Origin: AP-15 sp963846635
GTDB taxonomy: Bacteria > Pseudomonadota > Alphaproteobacteria > ATCC43930 > CGMCC-115725
Assembly (NCBI GenBank): GCA_963846635.1
Contig: CAWJXM010000006.1
Coordinates: 124,001 to 188,000, forward strand
Direction: 5' to 3'
DNA length: 64,000 bases
The first letter of the stretch is position 1, and each line of letters opens with the position of its first letter. Below, piece by piece: positions 52,827-61,009 of this stretch. The notes beneath the pieces are model-generated. The model did no database searches and had not been told where the DNA came from. It was given only the letters and a program-made list of their open reading frames with translations. Both the position numbers and the translations under genes were made by a program.

Positions 52827-53633
52827 ATGACGATCGGCACCAGATTGTTTCGGGTGGAGCACGAAGAGCGGCCCGAGGGCGGGCACCTTGTCCGGCTTAC
52901 CATCGACAATGCCGCCAAGCTCAACAGCCTTAATTCCGCGCTGATGGAAGAAATCATAGCGACAATGGCCGCCCTCGCCGCCGATCGCGACTTACGGTTG
53001 GCGATCCTCACGGGCGCTGGCGGCCGCGCCTTTGTCGGGGGCGCGGATATTGCCGAAATCGCGAGCCTCGATCACGCAACGGCACGGCGTTTCATTACAC
53101 TGGTTCACCGTTGCTGCGCCGCCTTCCGTCATCTGCCCGTGCCGGTCATCGCCCGCATCGAGGGTTACGCGCTCGGCGCCGGGCTTGAACTCGCCGCCGC
53201 CTGCGATCTGCGCGTCGCCAGCGACAACTCCGCCTTTGGGATGCCGGAAGTCGCGATCGGCATCCCCTCGGTGGTGGAAGCGGCATTACTGCCGAGGCTC
53301 ATCGGCACTGGCCGCGCCCGCCGCCTCGTGTTGACCGGCGAGACGATCGATGCCGCCGTCGCGCTCGCCTGGGGACTTGTCGACATCGTCGCGCCGGCGG
53401 AAGCCCTCGACGCCGCCGTGGAGCGCCTTGCACATCCGATCCTCACCGCCGGTCCACACGCGATCCGGCTGCAAAAGTCATTGATCCTCGATTGGGAGGA
53501 GTTGCCGGCTGAAGCGGGGATTGCCCGCGGTATCGACGCATTCGTCAGCGCGTTCGACACTGACGAGCCGGCGCGCTTGGCCGGCGCCGCACTCGCCCGA
53601 CTGCGCGCGCGCCGTGGCGCGGAACCCGGGTGA
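52827..53633 (+). CDS. Enoyl-CoA hydratase/isomerase family protein
   Basis: A 268-residue crotonase-fold enzyme. The oxyanion segments are AILTGAGGRAFVGGADIAEI and IARIEGYALGAGLELAAACDLRVA; the second Glu region reads FGMPEVAIGIPSVVEAALLPRLIG. It fits the 3-hydroxybutyryl/enoyl-CoA hydratase group (a classic first Glu is not obvious at GLE/E). ATG 52827 gives MTIGTRLF; the frame opens 21 codons further upstream. It overlaps radC by a few bases at its end and may be co-transcribed with radC-folB-folP. Confidence 0.9.
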   Translation: MTIGTRLFRVEHEERPEGGHLVRLTIDNAAKLNSLNSALMEEIIATMAALAADRDLRLAILTGAGGRAFVGGADIAEIASLDHATARRFITLVHRCCAAFRHLPVPVIARIEGYALGAGLELAAACDLRVASDNSAFGMPEVAIGIPSVVEAALLPRLIGTGRARRLVLTGETIDAAVALAWGLVDIVAPAEALDAAVERLAHPILTAGPHAIRLQKSLILDWEELPAEAGIARGIDAFVSAFDTDEPARLAGAALARLRARRGAEPG

Positions 53634-54358
53634 TGATTTCGACGCCCCGTCGGCGCAAGCCGAAACAGCTCGGTGAATCCGGAGACGAGACGCCGCATTA
53701 CGCCGGCCACCGCGAAAGGCTGCGTCGGCGGCTGATTGCAGCCGGAGCGGAGAATCTGCCAGATTACGAATTGCTCGAAGTCATTCTGTTTGTCAGCAAT
53801 CCGCGCGGCGACGTAAAGCCTCTGGCTAAAGAGTTACTTCGCCATTTTGGCGGCTTTGCTGCGGTGATGAGCGCCGACCCCGATGCGCTGGACAAAGCCG
53901 GGCTCGGGCTTGCGGGTATCGCCGCGGTCAAATCGGTTCGCGAGGCGGCGTTGCGACTGATGCGGGCCGAAATAGAGGAGCGGCCGGTCGTCAATTCCTG
54001 GCAGCAGCTGATCGACTATTGCAGCGCTCAGGTTGCGCACGGCAAGGTCGAGGAATTCCACATCCTGTTTCTCGACCGCAAAAACATCCTGATCAAGCAT
54101 GAGCGCCACCAGCGCGGGACGGTGGACCACACCCCGGTCTATACCCGGGAGGTCCTTAAGCGGGCGCTCGAACTGCAAGCCTCAGCGCTGATCCTGGTGC
54201 ACAATCATCCCTCTGGCGACCCGACGCCGTCCAAGGCCGACATCGCGGTGACCCAGGAGATCAAGAAGGCCGCGGCCCCGCTTGGGCTCACCCTGCACGA
54301 TCATGTCATTATCGGCCGCAACCGCTATGTCAGCCTGCGCGAGCGCGGCCTGCTGTGA
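53630..54358 (+). CDS. radC: RadC family JAB/MPN-domain protein
   Basis: A 242-residue protein. The N-terminal helix-hairpin-helix region reads GHRERLRRRLIAAGAENLPDYELLEVIL. The C-terminal JAMM metalloprotease-like motif is LVHNHPSGDPTPSKADIAVT near residues 182-201. Despite its name RadC is not firmly tied to DNA repair; its role in natural transformation and repair is debated. The start is a GTG at 53630 or the ATG three bases on, overlapping the previous stop. Confidence 0.94.
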   Translation: MMISTPRRRKPKQLGESGDETPHYAGHRERLRRRLIAAGAENLPDYELLEVILFVSNPRGDVKPLAKELLRHFGGFAAVMSADPDALDKAGLGLAGIAAVKSVREAALRLMRAEIEERPVVNSWQQLIDYCSAQVAHGKVEEFHILFLDRKNILIKHERHQRGTVDHTPVYTREVLKRALELQASALILVHNHPSGDPTPSKADIAVTQEIKKAAAPLGLTLHDHVIIGRNRYVSLRERGLL

Positions 54359-54521
54359 CGGCGCAGATCGCCCGACCTAAATTCGCAGTGTGCATTATGC
54401 GCTCGTATAACCCGCCCTTACCAGCGGGCTGCGGCGAATGTAAAATTTTTTGAGCTATCGCTGCGATGGTCCGCGCGGGCAGGCCATTGCGGTGATCGGC
54501 CCGGCGGGGCATGGTGACCCG

Positions 54522-54917
54522 ATGAGTGAGCGATGCCCTCTGCCGCCTCCATCCGCGCCTCTTTACGTGGTCACCGTCCGCGGGCTGGTGCTGCTCGCCA
54601 GCATCGGCATCGACCCACATGAACGCGAGCACAAACAGCGGGTGCGCATTTCGGTTGATTTGACGGCAAGTCCTTCGGCTGCCACGCCGAGCGAGGACCG
54701 CCGGCGCATCATCAATTACGAGAAGATCGTCTCCGCGATTCGCCAGATCGCTGCGGCGGGTCATATCGAGCTTTGCGAAGGTTTCGCTGAGCGCATCTGC
54801 AATGCGTGCTTTGCCGACCCGCGCGTCGAGCGCGTCCGGGTCTGGGTCGAAAAGCTCGACGTGTTCGCCGATGCCGATAGCGTCGGGGCCATACTTGAGC
54901 GCTCGCGGCCGACATAA
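54522..54917 (+). CDS. folB: Dihydroneopterin aldolase
   Basis: This folate-pathway enzyme converts dihydroneopterin to hydroxymethyl-dihydropterin and glycolaldehyde. The 131-residue protein has LVLLASIGIDPHEREHKQRVRISVDL (in pieces), the family start, INYEKIVSAIRQIA with the conserved Tyr, and CEGFAERICNACF with the catalytic Glu. The C-terminal VRVWVEKLDVFADADSVG is also typical. ATG 54522 follows a G-rich stretch; upstream in-frame starts to 54450 are less likely. It is immediately followed by folP, so the two successive pathway enzymes are paired. Confidence 0.92.
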   Translation: MSERCPLPPPSAPLYVVTVRGLVLLASIGIDPHEREHKQRVRISVDLTASPSAATPSEDRRRIINYEKIVSAIRQIAAAGHIELCEGFAERICNACFADPRVERVRVWVEKLDVFADADSVGAILERSRPT

Positions 54918-54930
54918 GTATGTCGTTAGT

Positions 54931-55791
54931 ATGTCGTTCTCTTCGGAAGATCACCCGAGGCTGTTCGGGATCGTCAACGTCACCGAGGATTCGTTTTCAG
55001 ATGGCGGCCGGTTTCTCGATTTCGCCGCCGCGCTGGCGCATGCACGGGCATTGGTTGCGGGTGGTGCGCATGTCATCGACCTCGGTGCCGCAGCCAGCAA
55101 TGTCGACGCCAAGCCGGTCAGTGCGGCAGAGGAAATCCGCCGGCTCGATCCGCTGATTGCAGCACTGCAGGCGGATAGTGTAGCGGTGTCGGTCGACAGC
55201 TTTCTGCCCGAGGTGCAGCGGTTCGCGATTGCTCGTGGCGTCGACTTTGTTAACGACATCCAGGGTTTTCCTGAGCCGGGGCTGTATCCGGAACTGGCAG
55301 CGGCAGGTTGCCGGCTTGTGGTGATGCACGCGGTGCAGGGTCGCGGCCGGGCGCAACGGTTGCAATTGTCGCCCTCCGAGGTCTGGCAGCGCATTGTCGC
55401 CTTTTTCCGCGAGCGGCTGGCTGCTCTCGAACGCGCCGGCATCGCCCGCGAGCGCATCGTGATCGATCCCGGTATGGGCTTCTTTTTGAGCAGCCAGCCC
55501 GAGGCGTCGCTCGAAGTGCTGGCCCGGCTCGGCGAACTGAAGCGGGAGTTCGGGCTGCCGGTGCTGATCTCTGTTTCGCGCAAATCGTTTTTGCGTGCGC
55601 TGACCGGACGCTCATTGGCCGCTGAACTCGGTCCCGCCACCTTGGCGGCGGAGCTGTTCGCCGCCAAGCGCGGCGCCGATTACATCCGGACCCATGATCC
55701 CGGTGCGCTTGCGGACGCGCTGCGCGTCACAGCGGCGCTGCGCTCCGCCGCCCGCGCCCATGTCGCCGACCACAATGCGGCGCCGAAATGA
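54931..55791 (+). CDS. folP: Dihydropteroate synthase, Sul-like (sulfonamide-resistance type) variant
   Basis: The enzyme joins hydroxymethyl-dihydropterin pyrophosphate to p-aminobenzoate. The 286-residue protein departs from ordinary FolP. Where FolP has DVGGESTRPGA it reads DLGAAASNVDAKPVS. It then has VDSFLPEVQRFAIARGVDFVNDIQGFPEPGLYP (in pieces) and VVMHAVQ, then DPGMGFFLSSQPEASLEVL and SVSRKSFLRALTG. These are the segments that set apart the mobile Sul1/Sul2/Sul3 enzymes, including NDIQGFP and DPGMGFFL. NVTEDSF replaces NVTPDSF. From published phylogeny, Sul genes are thought to have passed through chromosomes such as Rhodobiaceae. Resistance is not shown here. Confidence 0.9.
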   Translation: MSFSSEDHPRLFGIVNVTEDSFSDGGRFLDFAAALAHARALVAGGAHVIDLGAAASNVDAKPVSAAEEIRRLDPLIAALQADSVAVSVDSFLPEVQRFAIARGVDFVNDIQGFPEPGLYPELAAAGCRLVVMHAVQGRGRAQRLQLSPSEVWQRIVAFFRERLAALERAGIARERIVIDPGMGFFLSSQPEASLEVLARLGELKREFGLPVLISVSRKSFLRALTGRSLAAELGPATLAAELFAAKRGADYIRTHDPGALADALRVTAALRSAARAHVADHNAAPK

Positions 55792-55865
55792 CCTGCGACC
55801 GCGGGTAGTCTTTTCGCCCTCCCTTGGCGCATACTGCTGCCGGCCCGCGATTGGGAGGAGACAGA

Positions 55866-56789
55866 ATGCTTGCGCCACCAAATTTTCATCACCTGCACCT
55901 GAATTCAGTCGATCCCGACCGCGCAATCGATTTTTACACACGCCAATTCCCGTCGACCGCAAAGGGTAGCTGGGGCGGGTTTGCGGCCCTCAAATCGCCA
56001 AACAACGTTCTGGTGCTCTTCACCAAGGTCGATCAGCCGCCGCCGACCGAGCCGCAGAGCGCGATCTGGCATTTTGGCTGGCATGTGACCGACGCGCGCG
56101 CCTGCCTCGAAACCTTCAAAAGCCGCTCCGAGGTCGAATTGTTGCCGCTCTATACGACCGACGAAGGCGGCTCGGTACTGATATCAAGCGACACTTGGCC
56201 GAGTGTCGGCGGTGTGCTTGGGTTGACCCGAGCGCAGATCGCCGAGGCCAAGGCCAAAGACGTGCAGCCGGCAGGCGGAGGCGGCTTCGCTTATATGCGC
56301 GGCCCGGACAACGCGCTTGTCGAATATGCCGGCAATCATCCGGCCGAGCGCTTTAATCATATCCACCTCTACCAGGAGGACCCGATCGCGGCTTTTGAAT
56401 GGTATCAACGGCATCTGAACGCGCCGATGCGGCCCGGCTATACGCCGACGCCGGTGACTGGGCCCGACGGCAAAGCGGCGCGCGGTCCCGACCGCACTTG
56501 GCCGGCATTAAACCGCGAAGGGATGTTCCGCTCGCCGCGCGCCGGGGTCGAATTCGGCGACGTCTCGATGATGTGGTATGCGAACCAGTCCGATGCGCCG
56601 CTCTGCAGTTCGTGCGGCCAGTTGCAGGACCATATTGCGCTCGGGGTCGGGGATCTCGATGCCTGGGCGCAAAAGCTCGCGAGCGAGGATGTCAAATTTC
56701 TCGAACCGATCTACCCACTCGGCAACACCCGGGCCTTTATGATCGAAGGCCCGAGCCGCGAAGCGATCGAATTGGTCGAGGTGAAATAA
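55866..56789 (+). CDS. Two-domain VOC family protein
   Basis: A 307-residue protein of two VOC units. The first opens NFHHLHLNSVDPDRAIDFYTRQF; the second opens FNHIHLYQEDPIAAFEWYQRHLN near residue 170. Metal ligands include His in HLHL, the Glu in LVEYAGNHP and His in HIHL and DHIALG. Each begins with a His, as in extradiol dioxygenases and glyoxalases. GGGAGGAG is directly before ATG 55866, so the start is firm. Function unknown; the gene is not linked to folate. Confidence 0.9.
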   Translation: MLAPPNFHHLHLNSVDPDRAIDFYTRQFPSTAKGSWGGFAALKSPNNVLVLFTKVDQPPPTEPQSAIWHFGWHVTDARACLETFKSRSEVELLPLYTTDEGGSVLISSDTWPSVGGVLGLTRAQIAEAKAKDVQPAGGGGFAYMRGPDNALVEYAGNHPAERFNHIHLYQEDPIAAFEWYQRHLNAPMRPGYTPTPVTGPDGKAARGPDRTWPALNREGMFRSPRAGVEFGDVSMMWYANQSDAPLCSSCGQLQDHIALGVGDLDAWAQKLASEDVKFLEPIYPLGNTRAFMIEGPSREAIELVEVK

Positions 56790-57071
56790 ATAGGATCGGG
56801 ATTACACCGGTCTCGGCGGTGGGGCGAACGCATGCCCCACCGTGAACGATTGCTCATCATCGCAGGTGGGCAAGGCAGCCAGTTGGGTCGCCGATGGATG
56901 CGGTTGCTCAAACCGGCACACAGCCGTTAATATTCCCTCTGCCGCCGGGGTCCGACACTCCCGAAGCGTCGTGCTTTATCCGAAAATCGTCTTCAAGCTT
57001 TTGCAACTTTAACGAAATATTGATGGTTTTTGGTCAGCTTCAGATTGCGGCAGCTCGATGCGGAACCACAG

Positions 57072-57442
57072 ATGGCGACCAAAAGCGCAACGATGCGAGG
57101 AGCGATACCAAACTGGCCGGGCTTCGCAGCGGCGGCCGTGCATCGCAGGTTGCAGACGCCGCGCGGACGGGCCTTCTGGGTGCTGCTGATCCTGTTCGCG
57201 GAATTTTGGAGCTCGCCGACGTCGTCACGACCAATCTCGTTCTCTCGATACCGGGCGCCCGTGAGGCCAACCCGATTATGGCTACCATCCAAACCCATCT
57301 TGGATCCGCCTGGTGGCTGCCGAAGGCGGCCATTGTGGCGTGGTTCGCGGTCGCCGCGACCGAAAGCCGGCGCCGCTGGCCAATGGTATGTGCGGTGTCG
57401 CTTTGCGCCGTTGTCGCGGCGATCAACCTCGCTAACCTCTAG
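57072..57442 (+). pseudogene. DUF5658-like small membrane protein, one frameshift
   Basis: Restored, the protein has about 122 residues with three helices. The first frame begins MATKSATMRGAIP and reaches RAFWVLLILFA. The frame then changes near 57201. The next frame continues ILELADVVTTNLVLSIPGAREANPIMA, LGSAWWLPKAAIVAWFAV and MVCAVSLCAVVAAINLANL, a DUF5658 pattern (DxLTTxxxL...G..E.NP). The function of the domain is unknown. The single shift lies at GGAATTTTGG and could be an error. Confidence 0.75.
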
Positions 57443-57451
57443 CCCCTGCGC

Positions 57452-57895
57452 TTAGTCCAGCGGGAAGATGCCTTGGCTCGTCAGAGTTAGCATTCCCGAA
57501 ATACCCAAAACATTGTACGCGTAAACCGCGGTGAGCAAGATCGTGTTGGGGTCGGGCGATGTGCCGGTGGCCGTGGTGGCGTAGACGCAGAAATTGCCTG
57601 CTGTCGGCGGGTTGATCGTCGTGCCCGTCAGCGTGCAGGCTGGCGTTCCCGAAGCGGTTCCGGAAATGACCAGCGACATTTGCTGTTCTGCGACCGTTGC
57701 GGTGATGCTCATATTATTGATCATCGCGTAGCGGCCGGTCTGCTCGACTGCGAGCAGCATTGTATTCCATTGCCAAAATGCCATCCCGAACTCGAGAATG
57801 CCGATAATCAGCGTGCAGAGAGCGGAGATGACGATCGCGGTTTCGACTGCTGTCGCACCCTTATCCGCGCCGCATCTCTGGCCGCTCGAGCTCAC
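57452..57895 (-). CDS. TadE-like minor pilin/pseudopilin
   Basis: Downstream-most gene of the tad cluster. The GTG at 57895 lies 14 bp after the stop of the preceding TadE-like gene and gives 147 residues. The TadE hydrophobic motif GATAVETAIVISALCTLIIGILEFGMAFW (in pieces) has the conserved Glu after the cleavage-site Gly. The rest is a Ser/Thr/Gly-rich soluble part with two cysteines. TadE/TadF proteins are processed by the prepilin peptidase TadV and assist Flp pilus assembly. The frame extends upstream into the neighbouring gene, but that part is only Arg/Ser-rich. Confidence 0.8.
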   Translation of the reverse strand: MSSSGQRCGADKGATAVETAIVISALCTLIIGILEFGMAFWQWNTMLLAVEQTGRYAMINNMSITATVAEQQMSLVISGTASGTPACTLTGTTINPPTAGNFCVYATTATGTSPDPNTILLTAVYAYNVLGISGMLTLTSQGIFPLD

Positions 57896-57908
57896 CGCGC
57901 TGCCCGTC

Positions 57909-58463
57909 TCACTGGATGCGGATCGTCGTCTGCGCTGACAGCGACGAGGGGAAGCCGAACGTCGCCGGCGAGAGATACCCGAAATTGACGACTGCAAACA
58001 AAGGCGAAAAGTCTTGTGTCGCCGAGATCTGGATGTATTGCACGATGCGCATGTCGCCGCTCACATTGCAGGTCCCGGCTGAGCAGTCGATCACGCTCCC
58101 ATCGACGCAAGTGCAGTAGTTTCCGCCGGCCGCGGACAAGTCTCCGGTCGGATAGCTAAAGCTAGCCGTCGACAGCGAGGTATCGTTAGACTTTATGTTC
58201 GTAACAAAGTCTCCGATCCCGGTGACACAGGAACTGTTCGCTAGTCCGCCGACGCCACAGGCGGACGAATTCCGGGCGTATTCGGCAAGGGCACGGGTTG
58301 CCTCGGCGAGAGAAGCCATGTTGATGATCAGCATGCCATAATCGCCGATGCCGAGCGCCAGAACGATCAGCAACGGTGCGATAATCGCGAATTCGACCAA
58401 CGCGCTGCCAACGCTGCCCGTACGCTCACACCGCTGACGCAATTCAATCAGCTTCGGGATCAT
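57909..58463 (-). CDS. TadE-like minor pilin/pseudopilin
   Basis: A 184-residue protein with the TadE-type N-terminus GSVGSALVEFAIIAPLLIVLALGIGDYG (in pieces, residues 16-43), including the Glu at position 5 after the expected cleavage site. The C-terminal domain has six or more cysteines (SSCVTGIG, NYCTCVDG, CSAGTCNVS), which is unusual for TadE proteins and suggests disulfides in the periplasm. Lies 9 bp after the TadG-like stop on the same strand, so the two are coupled. Confidence 0.85.
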   Translation of the reverse strand: MIPKLIELRQRCERTGSVGSALVEFAIIAPLLIVLALGIGDYGMLIINMASLAEATRALAEYARNSSACGVGGLANSSCVTGIGDFVTNIKSNDTSLSTASFSYPTGDLSAAGGNYCTCVDGSVIDCSAGTCNVSGDMRIVQYIQISATQDFSPLFAVVNFGYLSPATFGFPSSLSAQTTIRIQ

Positions 58464-58472
58464 CGCAGGTTG

Positions 58473-59870
58473 CTATTCGGCGAGCGCAACCGTACCCGGG
58501 ACCGTATCGGTCTTGACGCCAAAGGAGGCGCAGTTCGAGGTGTCTAAGTATGGCGCTCCGGCGAGATCGAAATTCGCCGCGATCAATTCGGTGCAGCCGC
58601 TGCACGAGGTTGGATTGCCCTGCACATCGTCTTCCGTCAGCGAGGTATCGATGGCGCCCGTCAGGACGAGCGCCGACGCGCCACATCCAGGCGTGATTGT
58701 GTTGCTGCCTGAATTGGCGGAAGTGGCCGGGTCCTGAAGAATCAATAGACCCCCGGACGCGGCAGCCGACGGTGGCAGGAGGCCCGCATTTGCACCCGGT
58801 GCGGTCAGAGTTCCACTGCCTCCGGTGATCTGGATCGTCCCCGCGGCGCTCACTCCGGTTGCGGCGGTTAGCACAAAAGTCACCCCCGACCCGTTGACAG
58901 CGCCGCCACTGATCGTGAGATTGCCGGCGGTGGCTGCTTTTCCGGATGTGCCGACAAGATAGTAAAGACCTGCGGGCATGGTCACGGTCCCGCCGCTGAT
59001 TGTCAATGCGCAGTAGGCTGTCCCAGGCACAAGTGTAACGGAGCCGCTTTGTACGTTCGGGTCTGGGGCGCAGGCACTAGAGGGAACTGTTCCGATCGTC
59101 ACCGTGCCGTATGGATCAGCGACCACCGGGGCGTTGGTAACAATCGGCGGGGTGACCGTTCCGGCCGCCCCTTTGATTGAATAATTGCCGGCGGTGTCGA
59201 TTGCACCTGCAATGATATCGAAGTTCCCTTGGAGATCGATCAAATCCTGGTCGGTGGAGTCGCTCGCAAACGCGCAGTTTGGGATATTCAAGCTGCCATG
59301 CCCGCTGCCTGTGTATTCGAGGTCGGTTCCCGTTGCGCTGAGCGCTACCATGCATGTTGAAATTTGCGGGACCGTGGCAACGGCGCGCGTGTCGATCATC
59401 ACGTTCGGCAGCCAGGGCAGTGAAAACAGAGAGCCCTGTTGCTGTGCCAGAATCACTTCGACATAGTTGCTTTGCCCAGCGTAATTACCGAACAAAGGCG
59501 GGTTATTGACGCACATTTGACCCGATGCAAGACCAGTGCAGCTGGCTTGAGTGGTGGGCGAGGCAGTGGGACACGACCACGTCGCGGCGACATTGAAGCC
59601 GTTCGCTTTCGCCGCGTTTTCCGCCAATGCACAAATATCGGAATATGCTCGGCTTCCCGATTGTTCCATCGCGCCAGAAATCGCAGCTATATCCGCTGCC
59701 GACTGGTTGTAGCGCTGGATCGTGTACCACAGCCCGGGTTCGACGCCGAGACCGGTAAATCCGATCAGAGCCATCAGCGTAAGCGCTACGAGCACAGCGG
59801 CGATGCCCCGCTCGTCCTGTCGCCACCGCTGCAACATTGGCCGGAGCGCGGCGCCGGCTTTGCCGATCAT
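58473..59870 (-). CDS. TadG-like pilus assembly protein
   Basis: A 465-residue protein. The N-terminal Tad-type helix (RGIAAVLVALTLMALIGFTGLGVEPG, in pieces, near residues 21-46) and AIATISGA-like ADIAAISGAMEQSGS match TadG/Tad-domain proteins. The rest is a long Gly/Thr/Ser/Val-rich domain with many TGG, SGG and TVTMP repeats, rather like a beta-solenoid, ending with cysteine pairs (GCGASALVL, SCSGCTEL). It lacks a clear von Willebrand A DxSxS motif that some TadG proteins have. Likely anchors or caps the Flp pilus at the envelope. Confidence 0.82.
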   Translation of the reverse strand: MIGKAGAALRPMLQRWRQDERGIAAVLVALTLMALIGFTGLGVEPGLWYTIQRYNQSAADIAAISGAMEQSGSRAYSDICALAENAAKANGFNVAATWSCPTASPTTQASCTGLASGQMCVNNPPLFGNYAGQSNYVEVILAQQQGSLFSLPWLPNVMIDTRAVATVPQISTCMVALSATGTDLEYTGSGHGSLNIPNCAFASDSTDQDLIDLQGNFDIIAGAIDTAGNYSIKGAAGTVTPPIVTNAPVVADPYGTVTIGTVPSSACAPDPNVQSGSVTLVPGTAYCALTISGGTVTMPAGLYYLVGTSGKAATAGNLTISGGAVNGSGVTFVLTAATGVSAAGTIQITGGSGTLTAPGANAGLLPPSAAASGGLLILQDPATSANSGSNTITPGCGASALVLTGAIDTSLTEDDVQGNPTSCSGCTELIAANFDLAGAPYLDTSNCASFGVKTDTVPGTVALAE

Positions 59871-59996
59871 TGCATTGCCATCCTCTGCACGGGCGCGAAA
59901 TTTCTTTGCAAATCATCCGTGATCGAAAAAAGTGCCTGGAGTTTGCCGTGTAGCGGGCGTGTGGAGAGCAGATACAGCACCTGCCGCCGGCATTTG

Positions 59997-61007
59997 TTAC
60001 AGATGCGCCCCAAAAACCTGCTTTAATGTATCGATGACGTGCAGCCCCATTGGGGTGCCGATCACGATCATTAAAGATGGCAGAATGAATAGCATCATCG
60101 GGATTGCGAGTAGCACTGGCAGCCGGGCCGCACGCTCTTCCATTCGGGCGATGCGATCATTACGCATTTCGGCAGCAATGAGCCGCAGCGATTGGGCAAG
60201 CGGCGTCCCAAAGCGGAGCGACTGGCTCAGGGTGGCGGCGACGCTGCGCAGGCTCGAAAGTTCGCTTCGCTTGACCAGGTTTTCAAGCGCCTCGCCGCGA
60301 TTTGCCAAGACCCGCATTTCTGCTGCGGCTGTGGCGAACTCCTCGGCGGTTGGCCGGTTTGAGGTCAGGAGATTGCGCGCCACCTCCTCGATCGCCTGAT
60401 CGAGGCTGAGCCCCGCCTCGGCCGCGATGACGAGCAGATCGAGCGCATCGGGCATGCCCTCTTCAAGTCGCTGGCACCGGCGCGCAGCAAGGCGGGCCAA
60501 GGTGAAATCGGGCAGCCGCCAGCCGAGCATCAGGGCACCGCCGACCAAGACGAGGCGATAAATCACTTGCGCGACCAGCAGTTCCCTCGCGTTGAGCAGT
60601 CCCCAAATCAACCCGGCGAGAACCAGAGCCGTGCCAACCTTGCTCGCGACCAGGCGGGCGAGGGCGCCTGGTCGTCGCAACCCCGCCTTGCCGAGCGCGC
60701 TGAGGAGGCGCTGTTGCTCAGCAATGCCGACGATACGGCTCGCCGCAACCACCGCGCCGATCCGCTCATACCAGCGGGGCCCGCGGTTTGGCGGCAGCGT
60801 GGTGCGATCTGTCGCGACGCCACGCAGCGCATCGAGCCGCATCTGGCGATCTTCGCGCTGGCCAATTCGCCAGAGATCCGCACCGGCCACCAGCGCTGCT
60901 GTCAGTGCTACCACGAATATGATGGTTTGGATCGGACCAAAGCTCAGGGCGCCGATCTGGAATGTTAGCGCGTTGCTAACGGCCGCGGCGAAACTGGTGC
61001 CGGACAT
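59997..61007 (-). CDS. tadC: Type II/IV secretion system F family protein TadC
   Basis: A 336-residue inner-membrane platform protein of the Flp pilus system. A leading helix (IQTIIFVVALTAALVAGAD) is followed by a T2SSF domain: PDALDLLVIAAEAGLSLDQAIEEVAR near residues 186-211, RSVAATLSQSLRFGTPLAQSLR, and two C-terminal helices (LPVLLAIPMMLFILPSLMIVI). It starts 2 bp after tadB's stop, as expected of a coupled pair. Confidence 0.93.
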   Translation of the reverse strand: MSGTSFAAAVSNALTFQIGALSFGPIQTIIFVVALTAALVAGADLWRIGQREDRQMRLDALRGVATDRTTLPPNRGPRWYERIGAVVAASRIVGIAEQQRLLSALGKAGLRRPGALARLVASKVGTALVLAGLIWGLLNARELLVAQVIYRLVLVGGALMLGWRLPDFTLARLAARRCQRLEEGMPDALDLLVIAAEAGLSLDQAIEEVARNLLTSNRPTAEEFATAAAEMRVLANRGEALENLVKRSELSSLRSVAATLSQSLRFGTPLAQSLRLIAAEMRNDRIARMEERAARLPVLLAIPMMLFILPSLMIVIGTPMGLHVIDTLKQVFGAHL

Positions 61008-61009
61008 CG

